DNA of 7,706 nucleotides from Desulfobacterales bacterium (GTDB lineage: Bacteria; Desulfobacterota; DSM-4660; Desulfatiglandales; Desulfatiglandaceae). Where the stretch lies: assembly GCA_027061865.1 (NCBI GenBank), contig JAMOVZ010000274.1, forward strand, positions 1 to 7,706. Reading direction: 5' to 3'. Of this stretch, positions 1 through 6,545 are shown piece after piece. The position numbers and the translations under genes were made by a program. Positions within the stretch are counted from its first letter, which is position 1. Every line of letters starts with the position of its first letter. Below the pieces are notes generated by a model. The model worked only from the letters and a program-made list of their open reading frames with translations. It searched no databases and was not told the origin of the DNA.

Positions 1-59
1 CAAGTGCTTCACACTCGACATCCCTGGCCCCACCAAGTAAAGAGCAATTGACTAGACTA

Positions 60-323
60 ATGGTAAAAAGAGTCGGCATTGTGGGCAAGGCCACATCCAA
101 GGCCTTGGATGAAGAGGATCTGGCACAAATCTATGGAGCCTTTCAGGAAAAGGTAATTCCTAAACTCCAAAACCTTGGTGCCCGCCTTGGAAACATAGAT
201 TGTTCCTTTGCCGGCGAAAAGTACAAGGATTGGATTGCCACCTTCCAGAGTCAAGGCAATGGATTCCAGATAATTGAAATAGAGCATGATCCTGAGGCTG
301 ACATAATTGATTTGGATCTTTAA
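60..323 (+). CDS. Small uncharacterised acidic protein (87 aa)
   Basis: I do not recognise this family. The predicted protein starts MVKRVGIVGKA and ends in the acidic tail ADIIDLDL. The middle looks like an alpha/beta fold: a helix around residues 16-35 (EEDLAQIYGAFQEKVIPKL), then alternating short strands. There is no signal peptide, membrane segment or obvious metal site, so a cytoplasmic protein is likely. The start is uncertain. A TTG at 48 lies in the same frame 3 bases after a weak AAAGAG, while the ATG at 60 has no clear ribosome site. The frame has no stop back to position 3, so this could also be the C-terminal part of a longer protein beginning outside the window. It is separated from the regulator by 102 bases, and nothing ties its function to the downstream cluster. 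Balanced amino-acid composition and the long open frame support it as real. Confidence 0.6.
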   Translation: MVKRVGIVGKATSKALDEEDLAQIYGAFQEKVIPKLQNLGARLGNIDCSFAGEKYKDWIATFQSQGNGFQIIEIEHDPEADIIDLDL

Positions 324-355
324 CACATCACCCCAGCTTAAAGTGCTCTTTACAT

Positions 356-370
356 AGCCCTAAGAGGGCT
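356..370. other. Short perfect hairpin in the gap before the regulator
   Basis: AGCCCT (356-361) and AGGGCT (365-370) are perfect inverted repeats around a 3-base AAG loop. It lies between the end of the small gene and the start of the regulator gene. No T-run follows on either strand, so it is not a convincing intrinsic terminator. It could be a weak transcript-end structure or chance. The rest of 324-425 holds no convincing promoter and no copy of the GTCAGTT heptamer found downstream. Confidence 0.3.
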
Positions 371-425
371 GCCGTCTGAGGGATGGGCACTCGGTTGTGG
401 CCCAGTATAAGCTTGATTTTGCTGC

Positions 426-3400
426 ATGAATTCAATAAGGCAACACCTTAGTTTTGGCGCACAAAATTCCGTTGACCCGATTATCCGTAGATCAAGGTTA
501 CTGGAATCCATCTCAAAATCATTTCACCCGGGGACTCTCTTGACCGTCATTGGAGAGGCTGGAACCGGGAAGACATGGTTTACCCGCCAGTTGGTCTCTG
601 AACTTGAACTTCCCCATGGTTGGGTCTCCCTGAGGAACCTGAGCTCCAGCCTCACCACCTTTGTAAATTTCCTGTCCAGTCAATTCATCAAGATATGGCC
701 ACAGGTTGAAGCATCCCCTGTCAAGGTGCCTCCACATGGTGATGTGGCGGCAGCGGCATTCGGCCATTTTGAAGCCCTGCTGGATCGGGTAATGATCCAG
801 AGCACCAATACCGGCGTTTTGGTCTTCGATAACTGGGAGATGGTGGCCCATGGAGATCCAAGGGAAAAGATTCTTGATATCCTGCTCCATAGGTTAAGTG
901 ACATAATATCGGTTATTGTGGTTTCCCGAACGCCTTCTCCTTTATTGAGGCCGGCCAGGTTGCTTGCATCCAGAAGGCTAAAACAAGTTCTAGGCAGCGA
1001 TCTTCATTTTGACATAGAAGAGACAAAAGCCTATCTGGCCAAGGCTTGCAGTAGAGAGTTTTCTGATGAAGAGGTACGCTGGGCCCATGAATTCACAAAA
1101 GGATGGCCCGCATTGTTGGCTCTCCTGGCACTCGAATTCCGCCAGCGGGCGCCAATTATCAATACATCCTCTGACAGATTTGAACTCCTTTTCGAATATC
1201 TTGAACAGGAATATTGGAGCAACCTCCCGGATGCTTCAAAAAGGGCTCTGGCACTTTCTTCTCTATTGGAGCCCTTTGACAAGGGCATTTTACAGAGCAT
1301 TTCCCAAGGTATAACCAAATTCAAGTGGGAAGAATTTCTCTCCTTAACTCCTTATCTGGAAAAAGGCGAGCAGGGACAGTGGGGGTATTATTCAGCCTTT
1401 TCCGAATTTCTGAGGCTCCAATCTGAGGCAGTTTTTGATGCTGTTGAATTACAGGAGATCCATTTCCGGGCCGCCCGGTACTTTCTTGAACGCCTTCATG
1501 TGGAAAGGGCCATAAAACACATTCTAGCCATCGGAGATGAAGCATGGGCATGGAATGTGTTTAAAGACCACTACGCAGACATGGTTAGTCTAGGTGATTA
1601 CGAGGCCATCGCCCGTTTGGGCAGGGCGTTTTCTGAAGATCAATTAAAAGCTGAGCCTGACCTTGCTTTAAGCTTAGGTGAGGCCAGCATGTTTGCTGGG
1701 GATCTCGAGACTGCTGAACAAATCCTGAAAATGCTCTATGACCTGCCGCGCATACCAAAGGCCCTCCGCTTGAGGATTGGTTTAAGATTGGCCGAGGCCT
1801 ATCTCTATCAGGGCAGAAATAGCGAGGTTGTCCATGTCTGCAGGCTCGTGGAAAAGGCATCCTTGCGTTTTGCCAGAGAAAAAATCGAGGCACAGGCCTA
1901 TCTGGCAATTGCATATAACCAGTTGAATCTAAGGGGAAAGGAAGAGCAATACTGGGCTAAGGTCAGTGCTGTGGCCACCAATAAATTGCTGCCTCTAAAG
2001 CCTCATGACCGCTCATACCTCCTTGCCCCAAAGGCCATCTTTTATCACATTGACCGGAGCCAGTTTGAGGAAGCGGACAGGCTTCTGGAGCAAGCAATCC
2101 AGGCATTCAAATTGGAAGACCCCAGGCACAGGTTGCCATGGGTCCTGTTTTTTAAGGGTGCACTGAAGCGCGAGTTGTTTCAGTTCGAGCAGGCCCAGAG
2201 CTGGCTTAGCCAGGCTGCCAAGAAAAGCTCCGAAGTGAACAGGGGGGTCCACGCGAGGGCCGCCGCATTGCTCGCCTTTACCCTGGTTCACTTGGGCAGG
2301 GGTGAGGAATCGGCCAGATGGCTTGAAATTGCCAAGCTAAACACCCACTTTGACAGATCTTCGTGGACACAGGTCATCATTACTTTAACAGAGGCATGGC
2401 TCAGCCCATCCCGAAGCGAGCTCAAGGAAAAGCTCACCTCTGCATATAACCTTGCCGCAGCCGAGGAAATCACTTATGTGAAGGCCCTGGCGGCGTTTTC
2501 TGCCTTTTCATTAAGGGAGAAGCTCCTTCCACCTTCCTTCTGTCTCTCTCTCGTCTCTGAAGTCCTCCAGGATGCGATCACTCTCCAAATCCTTCATAGG
2601 CAGGCCAGATGCATCTTTTACCTGAAAACGTTGGAGCTAGAAGGTCTTAACTGCTCAATTTCTGACGATGAGCTATTGAGGGCGATCGAAATATGCAAGA
2701 AGCATAAACTGAATTTCCTGCTCACTGCCGATCCCTGGCTCGACACTCTGGCCCTTGGCCGGTATTGTTTGAAAAAAGCCCTCGCCCCGGACTACTGGCT
2801 TGGACTTTGGCCGTCGTGGGGTGTTCAAGGATGCAGAGAACTGGCTTGCTTTTTTGACGAGTTGCCCTCCCAAACCAAGGCGCAGGTGGCAGAACTCTGG
2901 GCATCCATGGGGTTTGACCAAGGCCGCGCTCTTTTAGCCAAGGCCAAAACCAGTGTTAGAGAGCCCAAAGCAAGACGCCTCTTGGAAAATGCCTTGCGCC
3001 AACTTGAAAACCTTCCTCCAAAGCCATTGGCCATAAAGCTCCTGGGTGGGTTTGAAGTTAGAAGAGGAGATGAGAAGATCCAAGAATGGGGCCGCCAGAA
3101 GGCAAAGGATATCCTCAAATTTCTCGCCCTTAATAAACACGGCCCGGTTGCTGCTGATGTACTTATGGAAACCTTTTGGCCAGCCACTGACCCTGAAAAG
3201 GCTCAAGCAAGTTTGTGGAGCGCAGTCACTGCACTGAGGAACGCACTGGAGCCCGGGCTCCCCTCAAGAGCAAAGTCGAGCTACCTAAAAGTTGAAAGAG
3301 GGGTCTACTGGCTGGAGCTGCCACAAGGCTCTTGCATAGATATAGAGGTCTTCGAGCAGCTTGTAGACAAAGGTCTTTCCTTGAATCGGGAAGGTAGAGA

Positions 3401-3797
3401 GGTCCATGCACTTGAGTGCCTGAGAGAGGCTGAGAAAATTTACAAAGCAGACCTCTTGCCGGAAGATCTTTATGAGGACTGGGTCGCACCTTTTAGGGAA
3501 AAATTCAGCATAATGCTTCGGGATTCTCTCAAGGCCATGTTGAGTATATGCTTTGAGATGCAGTCTTGGGATGAGTGTGTGAGGATTTGCAATAAACTAA
3601 TTGGTATCGATCCATGGGACGAGGAAGCCTATGTCTATCTTATGAAGATATATATGCTTCAAGGGATGGAGACCGAGGCCTTAAAGGTATACAAGAGGTG
3701 TGAACAAACTTTGAAGGAAGAATTGAACCTTGCGCCATCCAAGGAATTGGAAGATTTAAGGCAAAGGATAGTAAAAAGAAGAAAACCCCGCTTTTAG
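426..3797 (+). CDS. STAND-type ATPase transcriptional regulator with C-terminal SARP winged helix and BTAD domain
   Basis: A cytoplasmic signal-integrating transcription activator of 1123 aa. The N-terminal ATPase shows a Walker A motif GEAGTGKT (residues 43-50), a Walker B strand VLVFDNWE (131-138) and a sensor-like VVSRTPSP (165-172), followed by the MalT-like HFDIEETKAYL (194-204) and GWPALL (226-231). Residues about 380-780 are helix-rich and resemble MalT/TPR-type repeats, the usual inducer-binding region of STAND proteins. A winged helix of OmpR/SARP type spans about 868-965 (LLGGFEVRRGDEKIQEWGRQ, then a HTH ending in SLWSAVTALRNAL). A BTAD helical domain spans about 971-1115. In AfsR-type regulators the SARP-BTAD part is N-terminal; here it is C-terminal, in the position LuxR-type HTHs take in MalT. 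No good ribosome site precedes the ATG at 426, but the N-terminus fits the family (DPIIRRSRLLESI). It lies just upstream of two twin-heptamer promoters and is their likely activator. No such repeat precedes its own gene. The domain calls are firm; the target assignment is inference. Confidence 0.93.
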   Translation: MNSIRQHLSFGAQNSVDPIIRRSRLLESISKSFHPGTLLTVIGEAGTGKTWFTRQLVSELELPHGWVSLRNLSSSLTTFVNFLSSQFIKIWPQVEASPVKVPPHGDVAAAAFGHFEALLDRVMIQSTNTGVLVFDNWEMVAHGDPREKILDILLHRLSDIISVIVVSRTPSPLLRPARLLASRRLKQVLGSDLHFDIEETKAYLAKACSREFSDEEVRWAHEFTKGWPALLALLALEFRQRAPIINTSSDRFELLFEYLEQEYWSNLPDASKRALALSSLLEPFDKGILQSISQGITKFKWEEFLSLTPYLEKGEQGQWGYYSAFSEFLRLQSEAVFDAVELQEIHFRAARYFLERLHVERAIKHILAIGDEAWAWNVFKDHYADMVSLGDYEAIARLGRAFSEDQLKAEPDLALSLGEASMFAGDLETAEQILKMLYDLPRIPKALRLRIGLRLAEAYLYQGRNSEVVHVCRLVEKASLRFAREKIEAQAYLAIAYNQLNLRGKEEQYWAKVSAVATNKLLPLKPHDRSYLLAPKAIFYHIDRSQFEEADRLLEQAIQAFKLEDPRHRLPWVLFFKGALKRELFQFEQAQSWLSQAAKKSSEVNRGVHARAAALLAFTLVHLGRGEESARWLEIAKLNTHFDRSSWTQVIITLTEAWLSPSRSELKEKLTSAYNLAAAEEITYVKALAAFSAFSLREKLLPPSFCLSLVSEVLQDAITLQILHRQARCIFYLKTLELEGLNCSISDDELLRAIEICKKHKLNFLLTADPWLDTLALGRYCLKKALAPDYWLGLWPSWGVQGCRELACFFDELPSQTKAQVAELWASMGFDQGRALLAKAKTSVREPKARRLLENALRQLENLPPKPLAIKLLGGFEVRRGDEKIQEWGRQKAKDILKFLALNKHGPVAADVLMETFWPATDPEKAQASLWSAVTALRNALEPGLPSRAKSSYLKVERGVYWLELPQGSCIDIEVFEQLVDKGLSLNREGREVHALECLREAEKIYKADLLPEDLYEDWVAPFREKFSIMLRDSLKAMLSICFEMQSWDECVRICNKLIGIDPWDEEAYVYLMKIYMLQGMETEALKVYKRCEQTLKEELNLAPSKELEDLRQRIVKRRKPRF

Positions 3798-3843
3798 ATC
3801 ATTCTAATCACAACCCCTCCCGCTGCTCATCGATTTAATTCTG

Positions 3844-3878
3844 TCTGTCAGTTTTCTGTCAGTTCCATTAAGTAGATT
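3844..3878 (+). promoter_or_regulatory. Predicted SARP-type operator/promoter of the acyltransferase gene
   Basis: Two perfect direct heptamers GTCAGTT lie at 3847-3853 and 3858-3864 with a 4-base TTCT spacer, giving an 11-base period. The identity extends left to a 10-mer, TCTGTCAGTT (3844-3853 and 3855-3864). Exactly 8 bases after the second heptamer is a -10-like TAGATT (3873-3878). There is no -35 consensus at the normal distance; the repeats occupy that region, as expected for a promoter that needs an activator on one face of the helix. Transcription would start near 3885, leaving about a 50-base leader before the ATG at 3934. A second copy with the same geometry precedes the acyl carrier protein gene. 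Activator identity is inferred from the neighbouring SARP-domain gene. Confidence 0.75.
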
Positions 3879-3933
3879 CCAGCCAGTAACACGGTTCACA
3901 CACTCAATAACAGTCACTTAAGATTCCAGATCA

Positions 3934-5322
3934 ATGTGGACTAGAAGAATAATCCCTCTGAGCATTCCATCAGAGAGCATCCTTATGTGGGAGCAAAAAG
4001 GATTCTCCCAGACATGCTATTGCGCCTTTATCCTAAAGGGAAACTGCGATCCAGCCGCCTTTTCAGAGGCCGTCTTGAAGGCTCAAGAAACCAGGCCAGA
4101 GGTCCATTCGTATCTTCGACCTTTCAAGAGAAACGTGTTGTGGCTCCTTGGATGGCACGTGTCGGAGCACAAAAACAAACTGAGAGTTAGGGATCTCAGA
4201 CATCTGAAGGAAATACCGCAAGATCTTTATTCATGGGTGCACAATCAGATGCTCTACCATACCCAGCGGATCATGAACTTGGACCATGAATTTCCTACTA
4301 GATTCTACCTCTTTTTACTCCCTAGAGACATAAATATCTTTGTTAACCTTGGACATCATGTAGTATCCGATGCATGGAGGGTACTAGAATGGGCTAGGGA
4401 CGTTTTCTCCATTTACCACTTGGAAACAACGGGCCAGGTTCCTCCTTGGAGCGAAGTCCTTCCATTGCACTCTGATGCAATGCCTCATTTCCGCTTTCCA
4501 GTGCCTATTTCCAAGTATCGTTCCTTATTGAAATCAATGCGTTATGCATTCACTCCTCCATGGTATCGTATTTCGCAAATTATTGGCACCCCCGGACCAG
4601 TAGGCAGACGCATTGTGGCTCGTCGGATCATTGATAAATACGGAAAGATTGAGGTCCTCCGATCTAGGGCTAGACATCTTGGGGGAAGTGTCTCTGATCT
4701 TTTTGTTTCAGCTTCAAAGCGGGCATTGTGCCAATGGAACAGAGAAAAGGGAAAACAATCGGATATCTTCTTACACTCTTTGGCAGTGAACCAACGACCC
4801 AGGGCCTTTGATCCGAATAGAAAGTCCCAAGCAAATCTTCTGTCCAAAATAACAATTCCATCTACGATTGAAGATCGGCAAGATCCTGAACAACTGCTCG
4901 GATATGTGAGCTCTTACAGAAGAAATATGATGGATCAAGGAATTGATATCAGCTTGCTAAAGCTTGCAGGCACAAGCATAGCTATTTCCAGACTATTCCC
5001 ATACTCTATACGAGCAAGGCTTATGCACCCCTTTTTAGATCCAAAGACCTCCATGCTGGTGTCGAATTTTGGGATAATATGGCCGGTTGTTGAAGATGGC
5101 CAGCCAACTGGCAAAACAGCGATTGATCATGTAGGCCGACTCAAGCTGACTGATATCCAGTTTAACGTAGGGACACCCAAGAACACCCCCCTTGTTCTTA
5201 TCTTGCTAACGTGCCTTGGGAAGCTTCAAATGGTGCTCTCTGCAGCGAGCAATTGTATAAGTGAACAAGAAGCCGAAGATTTTTTAGATCTAATCGAGGA
5301 AAAGGCTTTTGAATACTTATAG
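3934..5322 (+). CDS. Stand-alone condensation-superfamily acyltransferase (PapA / WS-DGAT-like)
   Basis: A soluble 462-aa enzyme of the chloramphenicol acetyltransferase/condensation fold, predicted to transfer an acyl group from a thioester (ACP or CoA) to a hydroxyl or amine acceptor. The active-site motif is HHVVSDA at residues 141-147, with catalytic His142 and structural Asp146. The usual final Gly of HHxxxDG is Ala here. Two later family landmarks are visible: the NQRPR stretch (286-290), corresponding to the NxRP/VNLR loop, and VSNFG (376-380), corresponding to the conserved SNxG. The length is right for one complete two-lobed domain. There are no adenylation, carrier or membrane segments, so it must work with partners in trans, and the carrier protein encoded next is the obvious donor. 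The ATG at 3934 has only a weak ribosome site, but the PLSIPSESIL start fits the first strand of the fold; an alternative ATG is at 3985. It has its own twin-heptamer promoter. Acceptor and product cannot be read from sequence. Confidence 0.82.
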   Translation: MWTRRIIPLSIPSESILMWEQKGFSQTCYCAFILKGNCDPAAFSEAVLKAQETRPEVHSYLRPFKRNVLWLLGWHVSEHKNKLRVRDLRHLKEIPQDLYSWVHNQMLYHTQRIMNLDHEFPTRFYLFLLPRDINIFVNLGHHVVSDAWRVLEWARDVFSIYHLETTGQVPPWSEVLPLHSDAMPHFRFPVPISKYRSLLKSMRYAFTPPWYRISQIIGTPGPVGRRIVARRIIDKYGKIEVLRSRARHLGGSVSDLFVSASKRALCQWNREKGKQSDIFLHSLAVNQRPRAFDPNRKSQANLLSKITIPSTIEDRQDPEQLLGYVSSYRRNMMDQGIDISLLKLAGTSIAISRLFPYSIRARLMHPFLDPKTSMLVSNFGIIWPVVEDGQPTGKTAIDHVGRLKLTDIQFNVGTPKNTPLVLILLTCLGKLQMVLSAASNCISEQEAEDFLDLIEEKAFEYL

Positions 5323-5334
5323 AAATCTCTAAGC

Positions 5335-5358
5335 ATTAAAAATTTTATATTTTTTTAT
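5335..5358. other. AT-only tract upstream of the carrier-protein promoter
   Basis: Twenty-four consecutive A/T bases, including runs of five A and seven T, lie between the acyltransferase stop and the twin heptamers at 5371. Its place just upstream of a promoter suggests an UP-like or bent-DNA element. Alternatively, the T-run could help end the upstream transcript, but there is no GC-rich stem in front of it. Function is inferred from position only. Confidence 0.35.
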
Positions 5359-5370
5359 GGCATTACAGTC

Positions 5371-5402
5371 GTCAGTTTCTTGTCAGTTACAGAGGCTACC
5401 AT
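5371..5402 (+). promoter_or_regulatory. Predicted SARP-type operator/promoter of the ACP-ABC transporter operon
   Basis: Direct heptamers GTCAGTT at 5371-5377 and 5382-5388 are separated by TCTT (11-base period). Eight bases later comes TACCAT (5397-5402), matching the -10 consensus at four of six positions. Geometry and heptamer are the same as at 3847-3878, while the flanks differ, so this is not simply a duplicated segment. A start near 5409 gives a short leader to the ribosome site at 5423. It also excludes the in-frame ATG at 5357 as the translation start on this transcript. Confidence 0.75.
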
Positions 5403-5422
5403 GTGGTGAAACAGTAAATCTC

Positions 5423-5430
5423 AAGGAGGA
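5423..5430 (+). promoter_or_regulatory. Ribosome binding site fixing the ACP start
   Basis: AAGGAGGA, a near-perfect anti-16S match, sits 4-5 bases before the ATG at 5435. It picks this ATG over the upstream in-frame ATG at 5357, which has no such site and lies upstream of the predicted -10. Confidence 0.85.
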
Positions 5431-5434
5431 AGCA

Positions 5435-5830
5435 ATGGATGTTGAGAGGATATTGAGAGAGGAATTGGTTCCGGTCTTTGGCCTTGACTCTATTGAGGAG
5501 ATAGCACCGGAGGCATCCCTTGTTGAAGACCTAGGAGCCGACAGTATCGATTTTGTAGAGATTATTTACCTCATAGAGAACAAGTTTGGGATTTCTTTGG
5601 AGACCAATGAGTTGTTTGTAGGTGACTTGGGCATGGACTTAGATGATCTGTTCGACGAGGAAGGGTACCTGGGAGAGGAGGAAGCAGCAAAACTTAACCA
5701 GGCCCTGGCAAGAGTAGCAGGTGGAAACGGGAGATTCAGCGCTGGGATGAGTCGAAGAGATGTCTTCGCAGTCATCACAGTGAGAGATCTTGCCAAGATA
5801 GTAGAATCGAAGATGAGACAACAACACTAG
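5435..5830 (+). CDS. Acyl carrier protein with long internal insertion (131 aa)
   Basis: A soluble carrier that holds acyl chains on a phosphopantetheine arm. The attachment site is Ser37 in LVEDLGADSIDFVEI (residues 29-43), which is the canonical ACP helix II start. Helix I covers about 2-16 and the usual loop follows. The C-terminal helix is VITVRDLAKIVESKM (113-127). Typical ACPs have about 75-85 residues. The excess is one insertion of roughly 45 residues (about 63-108) between FGISLETNELF and the last helix. The insertion is acidic at first (DLDDLFDEEGYLGEEE), then predicted helical (AAKLNQALARV), then a Gly-rich GGNGRF turn and SRRD. The start is set by a strong ribosome site. The gene heads a tight operon with the ABC ATPase (23 bases apart) and permease. 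The distance from a housekeeping fab context argues for a dedicated pathway carrier. Partner enzymes for loading are not in the window; the insertion may be a docking surface (inference). Confidence 0.9.
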   Translation: MDVERILREELVPVFGLDSIEEIAPEASLVEDLGADSIDFVEIIYLIENKFGISLETNELFVGDLGMDLDDLFDEEGYLGEEEAAKLNQALARVAGGNGRFSAGMSRRDVFAVITVRDLAKIVESKMRQQH

Positions 5831-5853
5831 AGGCTTAACTCAAGGAAAGGTCT

Positions 5854-6531
5854 GTGACCGAATTACTCAAGCTCTCTGGCGTATCTAAACATTATGAGCC
5901 CCATATTAAGGCCGTTGACAATGTCTCTTTGTCCATACAGGAGGGCGAGTTCGTGGCTATCCATGGCCCTAGTGGAAGTGGAAAAACCACGCTTCTGAAC
6001 ATCATGGCAGGAATTGAGAGGCCGGATAGGGGCGAAATATTCTTGGATGGAGTGGAGCCCAAGGGCATACAAGATTGGTCGCGAATCCGATCAAGACACA
6101 TGGGCTTTGTTTTCCAGGCCTTTAACCTGCTTCCTACTCTGACAGCATTAGAAAACATAGAAATTCGCATGTATGGAATTGTCAAGGGTTCCAGCGAGCG
6201 GGAGAGAAGGGCACTCGATCTACTTCAGAAGGTGGGCCTAGAACATAGGGCCGATCATAAGCCTTCGGAGCTCTCAGGCGGCGAGTGTCAGCGGATAGCA
6301 ATAGCAAGGGCACTGGCCAACCGCCCAAAATTAATACTGGCAGATGAGCCCACTGGTAATCTGGACTCCAAGACATCCGATAAGATTCTTGAGCTCCTAA
6401 CGACCTTGCACCGATCACGTCAAATCACCCTCATTGTTGTGACCCATGAAAAAGAGATCGCATCACGGGCAAGTCGAGTTCTCTCATATGTGGACGGAAA
6501 GATCATCTCGGATACAAAGGGGAACCCTTGA
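5854..6531 (+). CDS. ABC transporter ATP-binding protein, LolD/MacB/FtsE type
   Basis: A 225-aa cytoplasmic nucleotide-binding subunit that drives the adjacent permease. All motifs are intact: Walker A GPSGSGKT (38-45), Q-loop Gln88 in FVFQAFNLLP, signature LSGGE (140-144), Walker B LILADE (160-165) followed by PTGNLD, and the H-loop His198 in VVTHE. FVFQAFNLLPTLTALEN is characteristic of the LolD/MacB subfamily, whose members act as mechanotransmitters on lipids, lipoproteins, peptides or macrolides rather than as classical channel transporters. The length is normal. The start is GTG at 5854, preceded by AAGGA at 5842-5846. It sits 23 bases after the carrier-protein stop and is almost directly joined to the permease gene, so it is almost certainly cotranscribed with both. 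The cargo is unknown; in this context a product of the acyl carrier/acyltransferase pair is the simplest guess. Confidence 0.95.
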   Translation: MTELLKLSGVSKHYEPHIKAVDNVSLSIQEGEFVAIHGPSGSGKTTLLNIMAGIERPDRGEIFLDGVEPKGIQDWSRIRSRHMGFVFQAFNLLPTLTALENIEIRMYGIVKGSSERERRALDLLQKVGLEHRADHKPSELSGGECQRIAIARALANRPKLILADEPTGNLDSKTSDKILELLTTLHRSRQITLIVVTHEKEIASRASRVLSYVDGKIISDTKGNP

Positions 6532-6545
6532 GGTCTGGGAGGGCA

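Noticed and set aside
2..40. Possible C-terminal end of an upstream gene (frame 2, ...CFTLDIPGPTK then TAA at 38-40)
   Set aside because: Only twelve codons are visible. Frame 3 is also open to the left edge, so the real upstream frame cannot be decided from this window.
57..326. Open frame of 89 codons on the - strand opposite the first small gene
   Set aside because: It is the exact antisense shadow of the + strand frame, has no ribosome site, and its translation lacks any recognisable pattern.
349..411. Sigma-70-like fragments before the regulator (TTTACA at 349, TATAAG at 406)
   Set aside because: They are not at a workable spacing from each other or from any matching second box, so no promoter is claimed.
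2825..3206. Overlapping - strand open frames of 90-120 codons inside the regulator
   Set aside because: They lie opposite the winged-helix coding region, whose + strand protein is clearly constrained. They are shadows.
3798..3846. Terminator after the regulator gene
   Set aside because: No stem followed by a T-run is visible. Read-through from the regulator into the acyltransferase cannot be excluded.
5357..5434. 26-codon N-terminal extension of the acyl carrier protein from the ATG at 5357
   Set aside because: It would read through the twin heptamers, the -10-like box and the AAGGAGGA ribosome site, and adds residues before helix I that ACPs do not have.
6528..6545. TTG start for the permease overlapping the ATPase stop codon
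   Set aside because: Possible, with AAGGGGA just upstream, but the ATG at 6546 has its own GGGAGGG and gives the usual short N-terminus before TM1. Kept only as an alternative.
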